A stretch of DNA of 64,000 nucleotides from the NCBI GenBank assembly GCA_030765055.1, contig CM060954.1, positions 111,852,772-111,916,771 of the forward strand. The letters are read 5' to 3'. Position 1 is the stretch's first letter. Every line of letters begins with the position of its first letter. The notes under the pieces are model-generated. The model worked only from the letters and a program-made list of their open reading frames with translations. It was not told the DNA's origin and searched no databases. Position numbers and translations under genes: made by a program. Below are positions 1-9,548 of this stretch, in pieces. This DNA comes from Mantis religiosa. Lineage: Eukaryota > Arthropoda > Insecta > Mantodea > Mantidae.

Positions 1-1804
1 CATCACGTTCAAGAGATACCAATTCAAACATTGGTGGGTTTGAATTACGTGGTTAGCTTTTGGTGGAGGGGATTTCCCTGTGCCCCATGGTACGTAAAAC
101 TTTTGTTAACCCGTCCGCAAATTATATGTTGATGGAGATGAAAACCAAAGCTTAACATGATACAGTCTCACCTTTGTATAAACTATATTTCAAGTTAAAC
201 TCTTTAATAGTCACTTGGGCTTATTGTTTTGAAATGCCTTTTTCTTCTTGAGAGAAACTAGAAAAATTGAGATAGCCTTCTGAATTTGTTTCAAATCCAT
301 CTAAAGTTTCTGCCGTTAAAAGACATCCCTTTTGACTACAAAATCTAGCGTAAGGACCTCGTTTCTTTAAAACTAAGAATAAGCACGCGTTCATCTGTTT
401 GTGGAGCGTCACACCAGACTTTACAGGTATTTCCACTAAGTCGGTTCCACAAACGTTTGCACATGAAAACCCTTAGTTGGTACTGCAATAATTCGCATAT
501 GTCCATGAAGTGAAATTGCATAAAAAACGGAAATTATGGATTAAAAAGCAGTAATGCACTATCTGTGCAACAAACCATGCGATAAGTACTATTGGGCCAA
601 ACGTGCCCTTTTCTTTTTCTAATATTAGCAGAAATGCCATATATGTGTATCTCACATCCCCGGATGAGTCAATTTCTTATATGTTTGAATCCACATAATT
701 ATGAAGCAAGGGCAGGCTAGGTGAATGGCGAAAGGGAAGGGCTTTGGAACCTCCTGATTTGAGTGACTGGAAGGCATTTACCACAACGACACACCATTGA
801 TTTTGACCTCAAAAGTCTGGCACTAGCATTAATTTAGAAGTGGAGGTAAATGGCATAGTGAAGCAAACAGTAAATAGAATGCTAGAATTAGATAAGAAAT
901 CATTCCTCTGGAGTTTTTTTATTTTCTGAAACCATTGCGCAACTCGGTGGGCCAGTCCCTGCGTTTTACCGGTGCAAAATAACATGGCCGATGAGCAGCT
1001 TGACTCTGTAAATAGATAAGGGATATTCACAAAGAAGTGTGTTTAATTCTTCATGGCAAAGCTTCCCTTGAAATTTCTAAAGCAGAAATGGTATATGACA
1101 GAAAGGTTCCATACAAAAATCTAACTTAGCAGTTTCCAAATAAAGGGTTTAATCTACAAATTTAGCCAGAGAGAAGGGATAAGATTAATGTGTCATTTGT
1201 GAGCTCGGAGCGAGAGAAGAAAATGCATTATGGAACACTATAGGTGCAAGAATGTCCATCTTCATTATTTATTCCTTACCTCTTCAGGATAGTAGCTTTA
1301 ATTTTGAAAACTTTCAGTTGAAACTGGCAGTCAGACTGTTTAAATCTGATCCAATTAATCCATACAGATTCTCTTAAAAGGATTTGCAAGATATAGCTCT
1401 TCATTACGGGATAGAGGCTTCACTTATCACTGATGTTCATGTTCATCTCCAAGCAGTAATTTCCTCTAACCAATTTTTTTTTCTTTTTTTTTTTTTTTTT
1501 CATTTTTGTTGAATGTGTAGAAATGACTCTGCCGAATTGTATTTAAATGTTTATTGAATTAGCTAAACCTCTACCTTGGTTGTGTGTACAGAATAACACG
1601 AAAGCTTCTTTGTCTTTGAACATTGAGCCATGCTTCAGAGATTCCGTTTTAAACTATGGACCCCCTTTAATTGTTGTGGATCACAGCGTCCCATTCTGTA
1701 TTGGTTATAAAAGCCTGAGAGGCATCTTTATTAGGCTTGAGGTTCTTTGACGTGCTGTAAATGTGTGACTCTGGCATGCTAAAAATTTTTACTTCCGAAA
1801 ATAT
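1..1804. other. AT-rich non-coding stretch
   Basis: I see no recognisable gene or repeat family here. Open frames are short (the longest about 98 codons, overlapping the LTR that follows) and match nothing I know. The only clear local structure is a T-rich tract at about 1474-1500, interrupted by a single C. Confidence 0.6.
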
Positions 1805-2402
1805 TGTCACGGCAACAGGCACAAAAGTTTCGGCACAAATAAGAAAACAGTCGGCGGATAGTTTCATGGTAATAATGAGCCTTGCTAAGCAGTTAATGAT
1901 AGCGCGGCTATTGTAAACAAGCGCCGGCAAGCAAGATAACTGAGGTAAAGGACTTGCCGGCATAGGTTATGGTACGCTTCTGGAATGTAATAGAATATTT
2001 GGTTTCTTTATTCTTCCGTAAATTTCTGGACTGATAGAGATTGTTCGGGTTCTGGTTTATTTTAGAAGAATCTAGAATTACGAATTAGGTATTTAAGGAC
2101 GTGACGGCTCGCAAAGTGAGTAGTTGTAAATAGAGTGAGTAAGCAGAGAGAACAGCTGAGAGTATTATTGCAAAGACAGTTGTGAAACATTGTTGTGAAC
2201 GAGAGACAGCTGGAAGTGTTATTGTAACGAGAGCTAATGATGTAATCTGCTGTCACTGTTTGTTATTGTGATCGACCTTGGTAGACTGATGGTGCACATA
2301 ACGTAATGCTGCTGTAATCTATAAGAGTATTTCTACGAAAATAAAGGAGATTTTTTATTTCTGCAACTCGGCCTTTTAATTCTAAGAACCCACAAAGTGA
2401 CA
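1805..2402 (+). mobile_element. Solo LTR, family A, copy 1
   Basis: Starts TGTCAC and ends GTGACA, and is flanked on both sides by ATAT (1801-1804 and 2403-2406), as expected for a 4 bp target duplication. An AATAAA signal lies near the 3' end (about 2340), which sets the sense as +. It is related in inverse orientation to 22208-22904 and 55083-55525; the shared parts include the CACAAAGTCACA-like terminus and the block around the AATAAA. No gag or pol lies beside it, so it is a solo LTR. A perfect 9 bp inverted repeat (GCCGGCAAG at 1923-1931, CTTGCCGGC at 1953-1961) sits in the 5' part. ATAT target choice is known from gypsy/17.6-type insect elements; assigning this family to them is inference. 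Confidence 0.75.
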
Positions 2403-3184
2403 ATATCCATTGCTCAGCTCTGGGTTTGAATCCGCAATGTCGGAGCCAGAGGCTAGTCTGTTATCCCTAGATCACAGAGGATGACATACTTTAGAGAGAA
2501 CACTTTCAAGTGCTAGAATTTTGCCTATATTTCCTTTATAACCATATTAATAACAATAATAATAATTTCCAGCTCCATCTGCCTTGCTATAGTGAAATTT
2601 GTTATCCACCTTTTTCTGTATTTGGAGTAATGAACAGAAAATATTTAAAATGATATACTTCCAAGTTTTATTATGCATTACATATTGCAATTTGTTTAGA
2701 ATAATTTACTACAGTAAGTTTTCATTGCTTGCCAAATTTTGATACACTCGTTTTTGCTGCTGCAGAGCATGTAAATGTTTAAAGGGAATTGAAACAGTTG
2801 TTTTAGGTTCAATTTTATTTCAAATTAATTTGTGATTGTATTGGATATAAAACGAGGTTTAAGATGAAAAGGGAAAGAGTGAAAGTGTCTGATAAATAGA
2901 AGAAATGGAAGTTGAATATTAGTTATGATTTTAATAACAATAAAATTAACGTGTATTTAGAAGAGGTATTATTTTGAGTGTTAAGCAGCGTGAGAAATTA
3001 TTTGAAAGAAACAGTTTAAAAATATTATTAAATATTTCAACATAATTATAATTGGATGCAACGTGGACCAATAGAAATATGTTGACTTGCCATAGCAACG
3101 ACAGTTCATTAGCACGAAATTGGCTGAAGCTAGCTTCTTTCTTCTGCGCTTAACCGGGGTAAATAACGGACGTGTGCGTGCGTG
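2403..3184. other. Non-coding stretch with a weak tRNA-like scrap
   Basis: Just after the LTR, 2410-2470 has a B-box-like GGTTTGAATCC motif and may be a scrap of a tRNA-derived SINE; the evidence is only that motif. The rest is AT-rich and unrecognised. Confidence 0.3.
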
Positions 3185-3425
3185 TTTTTTTTTTTTTTAA
3201 TTTACGTCCTCCAATGTTGACATATCGGACGATAAATGGAATGGATGAAATGATTCTCAAATGAGTCCGGGCTCCATGGAGCTTGGAGATACCGACATTC
3301 GTCTTACAGGATAAGGGAAACCCCGGAAAGAATCTTATCCAGGTAACTCACCCTGACCGAGATTCGAACTCGGGACCTCTTGAACGTGAGGCAGATATGC
3401 TACCATCTACGCTACCAAGGCGGGC
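3185..3425 (-). mobile_element. SINE-A copy (tRNA-derived)
   Basis: On the minus strand the element begins with a tRNA-like head (GCCTTGGTAGCGTAGATGG, then a B box GAGTTCGAATCTC), continues with a body containing a CCGGGG/CCTTATCC segment and a GTCCGATATG segment, and ends in GGACGTAAATT plus an A-rich tail (T-run at 3185-3198 on +). At least seven related copies lie in this window, which defines the family. The head is Pol III promoter-like, but it is a SINE, not a tRNA gene. Confidence 0.85.
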
Positions 3426-4769
3426 GTGCCCGTGTGTGTCTATAAGTCTGCAGAAACTGACGCGGTGCATAAAACATAGCGAAAGCTACATAATTATTTT
3501 TTTAAATATATAATATCGACGTTCACCAAAAGTTATTTGTTAAGTGTTTAAAAAGTCATTTCAAACGGTTTAACTAAATCAAAAATACATTTTGGAAAGA
3601 AAGTATTAACATCTTCACACAAATCCACCACACTTCTCATCTGTGACCGAAACCCTGTAATTGGATATCATGTTAACACAACAGCAGCCGAGATAAGTTC
3701 CAGAATTCAGCTTCGATAAAATAATCGTGGAACATCGCAGCACCCGTGCAACAGAAATTTACGCTGCATAATAATACAAACAACACTTTTGGTACTTAAT
3801 TTGTAGTTTGGATGAATAATTTATAGGTGCTGTAATGTGTTATCATGACCCCGAAAATCGTCCTTCTAAAGGATTGTAGTCTAGGAAAAATCTTGCATAG
3901 CTGCAGGTTTAGATAGTAATAAATACATATAACGTGTATGGCTAAAAAAAGATAGCGTTTTGGAGAAATTCCAAAAACTGCATTGTCGGTACCTCGAATA
4001 AGGAAAGACATTTAACACGTATTCACATCGCATGCTTGGAGACATAATGCGGTAATAACTGGTGGGGTCCTCTCTGCATTTCGGTTAATGATGTACCAGA
4101 CAAGTAGTAAACTGTCATTTCCGGCAGGGCGGTTGAAGGCGTGATAACGCACTTTGTTTTAACACTTTTCCGTATATCGTGCGCGGAGGCAATCTACTCG
4201 TTACGGGTAATCAAAAGCGACATGTTTAACGACCATACGTGACACCGCCAGTTTTAAATTTGGTGTCGCTAATTGAGCAGATGATTAAGGGCTGTCATCG
4301 CGGGAGAGCCACACTTCTGTTTGCTGGCTTTTCTCTTTCCGCCCTTTCTGATGAAGCTGGGAAGTATTGAAAATGTTTAGAATTGTATAAAACTTTCACA
4401 GCCTCGGGTACTTATGTCATGATTGTAAATGACAAATGCCAACTACTTTTCTATAAAGTATATCAATGTAATTGCAAGCATGATATCGAAATTAAAGGAT
4501 GCAATGTAATGGATTTCAAAGGAATGTATATTTGTGTGAAACGCGTTCACGTGCAGTTGAGTCGAATAGCAATTGGACTGAGTAGTGTTTCAACAAAAGA
4601 AACGTAAGAAACAATGTTCTCAGCAGGGTTCTAAAGGATAAGCACTTGACTGAAAAGGTATTCTTTGGACCCTTAATAATGGAATGACCGAGACTAATAA
4701 TCACAATGGACAAAATAGTCACAAAGGGAATCGTTATGTGAAAAGACAAGGCTTCAGAAGTGAAAGTTG
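3426..4769. other. Non-coding stretch
   Basis: No gene or repeat recognised. Several short frames of 60-90 codons occur on both strands without recognisable motifs. Confidence 0.5.
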
Positions 4770-5180
4770 CACACCCACGCACAGCTGTGCATAGTGTGAA
4801 GACAGACAGTCCGCGGCTTGAGGCCGATTAAGGCAGTTATCTGGTTCTATCTTGGGCAAGGCAGACCAGAAGTGATGAGAGAAGATTTGTCGGTTCTTAT
4901 GTACGTGAAGAACGAATTAAGTTTTATCTAGTAATAAGTATTCCACATACAGTAACTCTGAACAGTGATATTGGTAACCCTTGGTCGGCAACTTCGAGTT
5001 TGATGTTATAAAAAGAAACAGTCATTAAATCAGTTTGAAACGAGCATTCCAGTGTTATTAGAACCATCCTTACTCATACATATCCACGCATACCCTGAGA
5101 GAAACCTCATTGCTTTACCCTGCGCTAACCACAATTTGCTTCAAACTGTCGCGCCAACGTGGAACTGTGCGCCACCCATT
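4770..5180 (+). mobile_element. LTR family B fragment with primer-binding-like site, copy 1
   Basis: Homologous in inverse orientation to 38175-38720. Shared landmarks are the CCACGCATACCCTGAGAG block (about 5083-5100), the GGTAACCCT(T/C)GGTCG block near 4975, and an ATTTGCTTCAAACTG(G/T) block followed by a CGCCAACGTGGAACT segment (about 5133-5166). The last resembles the TGGCGCCCAACGTGG type of primer-binding site complementary to the 3' end of a lysine tRNA. I infer the end of an LTR followed by a primer-binding site, with no coding part left. LTR borders are not resolved. Confidence 0.5.
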
Positions 5181-5431
5181 TTATTGCTTTAAGCAGAGAG
5201 GCTGGCCAGGTGCCCTCAGATTTCCGTTTTCTTCCTTAGTTATAAATATGTATTAGTTAACCATGCTATCAGTTACCAGAATTATACCAGCCCCACAGGT
5301 GTACTGGAATTTCATCTTGTCGGATACTACTAGTACATGCTTAAAAACAATCGATTTGTTATCAGATTTGAACCCCCGACTTTAAGACCAGTAGGCCTAG
5401 ATGAAGAATTGAGCATCGGTAAAATGTTAAC

Positions 5432-5764
5432 GTGCTGCGCCGTGGCATAGCGGGCTAAGAGAGCATACCTTGGTCCTTGTCCACGGAAAGCGGCCCGGTT
5501 TCCATACCACTCGTGGGGTACGGATTTTAAGTCCCGGGTATAGGACCGGTATCCACTCAGCATCGTGAGGAAAGTGAGGCGCTTACGCTAGGTAAGCGGC
5601 CCTGATCACGAAAACCAACATTCCGGCTGGGGGATGCCGAGATGCTGACCACATCTTCCCGTATCGGTTGGATGATGGTGTAAGTGGGCGTGAGGCCGGC
5701 AGTCGGTTTGGTAGGCCCTGGCCCTCTTGGGGCTGTCGCGCCAGGCTTTATTTATTTAGTTTAT
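5432..5764 (+). mobile_element. SINE-C (tRNA-derived), full-length candidate
   Basis: Head GTGCTGCGCCGTGGCATAGC looks like a tRNA A-box region and GGTTTCCATACCACTCG lies in the B-box position. The body is GC-rich (about 5580-5750) and the tail is TTTATTTATTT. It is flanked by AAAATGTTAAC (5421-5431) and AAAATGTTTAC (5765-5775), an 11 bp target duplication with one mismatch. Only one copy of this family is in the window. The duplication supports insertion by target-primed reverse transcription. Confidence 0.75.
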
Positions 5765-5880
5765 AAAATGTTTACACCAAACTTCGATGTGTGGTAAGTA
5801 AAAAGTGTGGTAAATGCTTTTAACTTTGCTGATATACTTTTTTGAGTGTATTTTTTAAGCTGCAAGATATAAACATGTTT

Positions 5881-6141
5881 TCACATTACTATGATTGTGA
5901 ATAGAGCGTGACTTTTTAATGGGAACGTACAAGTAGATGCCTTTTTTTTTTTTTGTTTGTTATTTTTAAGACTTTCAGTTTCATTGAACGTTTCCATAAT
6001 TTTGCTTACTGTAGAATGAGTAATCCTTAGTTCTGGATTCATTTCATTAAACAAGACACAAACCTCTTCTTGGGTCCTCCTTCTACCACCATATCCGATC
6101 ATTATTATTATATTAACTTGTCTTTCTGTAAGTTGTGCCAT
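5881..6141 (-). pseudogene. Transposase N-terminal helix-turn-helix fragment (DUF4817-like)
   Basis: The frame starts MAQLTERQVNIIIMIGYGG and contains TQEEVCVLFNEMNPELRITH and STVSKIMETFNETES. This matches the pattern of the helix-turn-helix found at the N-terminus of many insect DDE transposases (DUF4817 type). About 60 residues are recognisable. The frame then runs through an A-rich coding stretch (KKKKK) and no DDE domain follows. It is a broken transposase, not a host gene. The C-terminal fragment at 59755-59990 is of a similar transposase type. Confidence 0.65.
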
Positions 6142-6388
6142 GAGCAGCTTTCAGGAAGATGTTGCAATGAAGTAAGCATTGTTGTCCTTAATAGTTTAGC
6201 TTTTGTATGTATTTGTTGAATCCAAAGCCACATATTGAAGTAACCTACTGTATTGTTTAATTCAAAACCTACTGATGTGTTTTCCTTTGCTCAAGCTCCT
6301 AATAAATTTAAATTGGGGTTTGAAAGGGTATTTGTACGTTCTGAGACTTGAGGACTGAAAAAGTGCACAAAGAAATGTCATTTACATA

Positions 6389-6389
<1 letters not shown>

Positions 6390-6459
<70 letters not shown>

Positions 6460-6472
6460 ACACACACACACA
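6390..6472. repeat. (CA)n microsatellite
   Basis: About 40 CA units with one interruption (CATACA) near 6453. It lies inside the decayed DUF4817-type element. Confidence 0.95.
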
Positions 6473-6742
6473 ACTATTTGTAATCATAGTAATGTGAGGG
6501 CATGTTGATATCTCACAGCTTTTCTAAAAATACCACTTCTTAGAGTTGCAACAGCAGGGCTACAGGCATCGTTGCATACTTTTTACTCACCCTGTATAGG
6601 TAATGTTGGATGAAATTTCTTATTGCATATACTGTATTTTTCAGTTTGAAATTTGCGGCAAGTTCGGAATGCTTTCACATGCTATTTACGATTTAGAAAC
6701 CCGTACAAAGATTACTACGATTGTGGGTCAAAAAGTAATGCC

Positions 6743-6746
<4 letters not shown>

Positions 6747-6826
<80 letters not shown>
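6747..6826. repeat. (CT)n microsatellite inside mariner 1
   Basis: About 40 uninterrupted CT units, starting some 29 bp inside the left end of the mariner. Frames over it translate to Ser-Leu repeats and are not genes. Confidence 0.95.
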
Positions 6827-6831
<5 letters not shown>

Positions 6832-6896
6832 TTGCCAAGAAAATTGAATCCAATTTACATGGCTTGAAAACTAAAACATTGACGATTAATTTGTCA

Positions 6897-7939
6897 CTAT
6901 TCAATATAATCCCCGTCCTTTTCCACAGTTTTGGTCCACCTTTTAACTAGGTCATGTATTCCAGTGTGGTAAAACACACGGTCTTGCTTCCTAAGCCATT
7001 GACGCACGGACGTTTTCATAGACTCCTCATCTTCAAAATGAATCCCACGATGAGCTTCCTTTAGTGGCCCGAACAGATAGAAGTCTGATGGTGCCAGGTC
7101 AGGGCTGTATGGGGGGTGAGATAAGACTTGCCATCCCAATTTCTCAATTTCTGCAGTGGTGTAACGGCTGGTGTGTGGTCTTGCATTGTCATGCAAAAGA
7201 ACAACATCCGCCATAGTTTTTGTTGGGCGAACTTGGCGAAGACGTGCTTTCAGCTTTTTGAGACTTCTGACGTTTTGGTCAGAATTTATTGTGCATCCCT
7301 GCCCCAAATAATCAATTATAAGCACACCCTCTGCATCCCAAAATACTGTTGCCATAACTTTCCCTGCCGACCGCTGAGTTTGAATTTTTTTTTTCTTCGG
7401 TGACGTTGTGTGATGCTATTCCATTGACTTCCTCTTTGATTCCGGTTCAAAAATTGAACCCACGTCTCGTCTCCAGTAACAATTTTTTCCAGAAACTCCT
7501 CTCCCTCCAAATTGAAGCGCTGCAAGTGTGCGGAGGCACACTTGTTTCTTTGTTTTGGGCGGTTAACATTCTTGATACCCAACGTGAACAAACTTTTGAG
7601 TAACCCAGTTGTCATCATACTGCCTTTACTGAGGGAGGTAATACGACACAATTCACCTGTTGTTACCCGGCGATCACCACGAATGATGTGATCGACTCGC
7701 TGAATGTTGCATGGAGTCACTGCAGTCACCGTCCTGCCGCTTCGCTTTTCATCTGCCAATGGTGTTTGCCCTTCAGCTTCGTTACAGCGACGAACCCATC
7801 ATCTAACAGTGCTGACATCCACCGTTGCATCACTATACACATTTTTTAGCCTTCCGTGAATGCGAATTGGCGTTTCACCTTCCGCAGTAAAAAATTCAAT
7901 CACAGAACGCTGTCTAATACGAATGTCGATGTCAGCCAT
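6897..7939 (-). pseudogene. Mariner transposase pseudogene (DD34D)
   Basis: Length from ATG (7939) to stop (6897) corresponds to about 347 codons, normal for a mariner transposase. The N-terminus (MADIDIRIRQRSVIEFF) is the helix-turn-helix region. The catalytic triad is visible: VTGDETWV (first Asp), HDNARPH (second Asp) and SPDLAPSDF (third Asp), with 34 residues between the last two. It is broken by a TGA about 46 codons in (near 7800, probably from CGA) and by a frameshift near the T10 run at 7385-7394. All three catalytic residues survive, so decay is moderate. It would bind the terminal repeats and carry out cut-and-paste into TA. Confidence 0.9.
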
Positions 7940-8096
7940 TTTGCAAGAGGATGCAGTGCTGCCACCTGTTGACTTAGGAAGTTTACTGCTGCAGGGGATT
8001 GGAGAAGATGGTTTGAGGAATTGCGCCAAATTCAAAGTTTTCACCTCGTATTTAAGAGTAAAAAATAGGTGGTTTACTTTTTGAACCACCCTCGTA

Positions 8097-8700
8097 CGTA
8101 ACATCTACGGCTGCATTCTGATGTCTGTACCTCACGCCTGCCATTTTGCGCCTTACGCCAATGTTACGTTGCGTATGAGATCTTAATATTTATTGACGCT
8201 ATTTCCAGGATTATATTTCCGTCGCGGATTTGCTGGAACCATACTTATACATTTGTATTGGGTCAAGAGCCTTTTTTGGTTTGCTAGTGGCATTTTGGGG
8301 GGTTTCTTAGATCATCCTCAACTGGAGCTGTACGTACAAAAACATGTAGTTATGCCTGAGGTGTTACTGAATCGCCGGACTACCAAACTATGAATTACCT
8401 GGAAAGTCTTAGTGAAATTTTGAGTTTTCTTGTTTGTTGTATTATTTTGGGCGTTATTTAACTGCTACGGTTTTCGGTATATTATATTTTGTATTGGGCG
8501 TAGAATTTTGTTGAGAAACCTCTTTGACGGGGTTGAGGTTATTTTATTATTTTATTTGCGGAATTTATTTAAATCTACGATACTGGACTGACGACTTTAC
8601 TTCCATTCCGAAGCCATGCTAAGCAATCTCCCTTCGCCGGCTTAGTAGAGAGGATATCGAAGTCGACAGAATGTAACTTGGGGAAAGAATAATACAATTT
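8097..8700. other. Non-coding stretch
   Basis: No recognisable gene or repeat. Confidence 0.5.
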
Positions 8701-8759
8701 TGGTATAGCTATTTGGTTAAAGAAGAAGGGGAAATTATGAAATTATGCATGAGACAGTA

Positions 8760-9490
8760 AAAAAGATTAGAGAACTCAAATAGTTGGTGGAGGAATTATG
8801 GAAAAAATAGGAATGGGAGATATATGGAGAGTAGAGGGAAGGAATACATGCTATGTGGGTAAATTAGTAAAATGCAGAATAGAAGATATAGATAGACAGG
8901 AAATATGGGGAAGTCTAGAAAATATGAAATCATTACAATTTTAGAAGCAAATAAAAAGAAATTGGGGACGAGAAGCATATGTAGATTACTGTAATAGGCA
9001 AGAGAGAGAAGGGTTAGCATGGATGAGAACAGGAATAATATTTCTAAGAGGGATAAGAGGTAGGGAAAAGAGAATTTGTGAATTGTGTGGTAGAAAAGAA
9101 AGCATAGAATACTATGTAACAGAATGCGAGGAGGTTGCAATATGGAGAGAAAAAGGTTTGGGAAGAAAAATGGGAGATAGTAGAGAGGAGGATAGTAGCT
9201 ATAAAATGTTAATGGGCAGAGAGGAAAAGAAGGTAAGAAGTATTGGTGAGTTCTTGCAGAAAGTAAAAGAAAAATAGGCCAGAAATGTAAAAAAAATGTA
9301 AGAAAGGAAGAGGAGGGAGAAGAAGGGGACTAATTAAGTGATAAAGGAGGTATGGAGGTTAAGAGCTACCTGGCAGAGCAAAAGATCAGGATGTCATGCA
9401 AGACAAGGCAGCAACAAGGTAACGACAAATAAATGTAGCCAAAAGTTGTAAATTGTAAAATTTCGGAATATGCACAATAAAGATATCACA
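8760..9490 (+). mobile_element. 3' end of a non-LTR retrotransposon
   Basis: A purine-rich block whose + frame (8798-9277) reads as the C-terminal part of a retroelement polyprotein, followed by about 210 bp of A-rich untranslated sequence with AATAAA near 9478 and a terminal ATCACATCACAT stretch. The 5' part, including the reverse transcriptase catalytic region, is absent, as is typical for 5'-truncated LINE copies. The clade cannot be assigned from this part. Confidence 0.6.
8798..9277 (+). pseudogene. Non-LTR retrotransposon polyprotein C-terminus (fragment)
   Basis: In one frame, interrupted by a single TAG at 8942-8944, the translation contains WGREAYVDYC, then GLAWMRTGIIFLRGIRG, then a zinc-knuckle-like RICELCGRKESIEYYVTEC. 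A GIxxLRGxRG block followed by a CxxC...C cluster is characteristic of the C-terminal domain after the reverse transcriptase in several arthropod LINEs. The frame ends at 9277. Glu and Lys content is high, reflecting the purine-rich DNA. Confidence 0.6.
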
Positions 9491-9533
9491 TCACATAATG
9501 CCGCTAATTTAGGGGAACTGTGACTGAAAGAGC

Positions 9534-9548
9534 GGGGGGGGGGGGGGG
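9534..9548 (+). repeat. G15 homopolymer
   Basis: Uninterrupted run of 15 G just downstream of the LINE tail. Similar runs occur at 13896-13907, 14479-14490, 14585-14593, 43551-43563, 58686-58700 and 62125-62133, with C10 at 50710-50719. Confidence 0.9.

Larger units (their letters stand above)
5786..6596 (-). mobile_element. Decayed Tc1/mariner-type element with DUF4817-like N-terminus
   Basis: The right end reads, on the minus strand, ACAGGGTGAGTAAAAAGTAT (ending at about 6595). The left end on + has GTGTGGTAAGTAAAAAGTGT (about 5789-5808), a plausible diverged terminal inverted repeat. Between them lies only the N-terminus of a transposase (5881-6141), plus the CA microsatellite at 6390-6472, so the catalytic part is missing. 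The TA target duplication is unclear. It lies directly between SINE-C and the mariner at 6718. Confidence 0.5.
6718..8094 (-). mobile_element. Mariner element 1, nearly full length
   Basis: Flanked by TA at 6716-6717 and 8095-8096. The ends on the two strands read CGATTGTGGGTCAAAAAGTA and CGAGGGTGGTTCAAAAAGTA, a diverged terminal inverted repeat of about 28 bp. It holds a complete-length but broken transposase on the minus strand. A (CT)n tract of about 80 bp lies between the left terminal repeat and the transposase stop codon, which lengthens the element to 1377 bp. It is the most complete DNA transposon in the window. Confidence 0.9.

Noticed and set aside
3283..3513. Frames in SINE copies containing a LIQVTHPDRDSNSGPLEREA-type peptide
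   Set aside because: The same peptide recurs in every minus-strand SINE-A copy because of the repeat's DNA sequence; it is not a protein family.
6603..6950. Frames with Ser-Leu repeats
   Set aside because: Translation of the CT microsatellite inside mariner 1.
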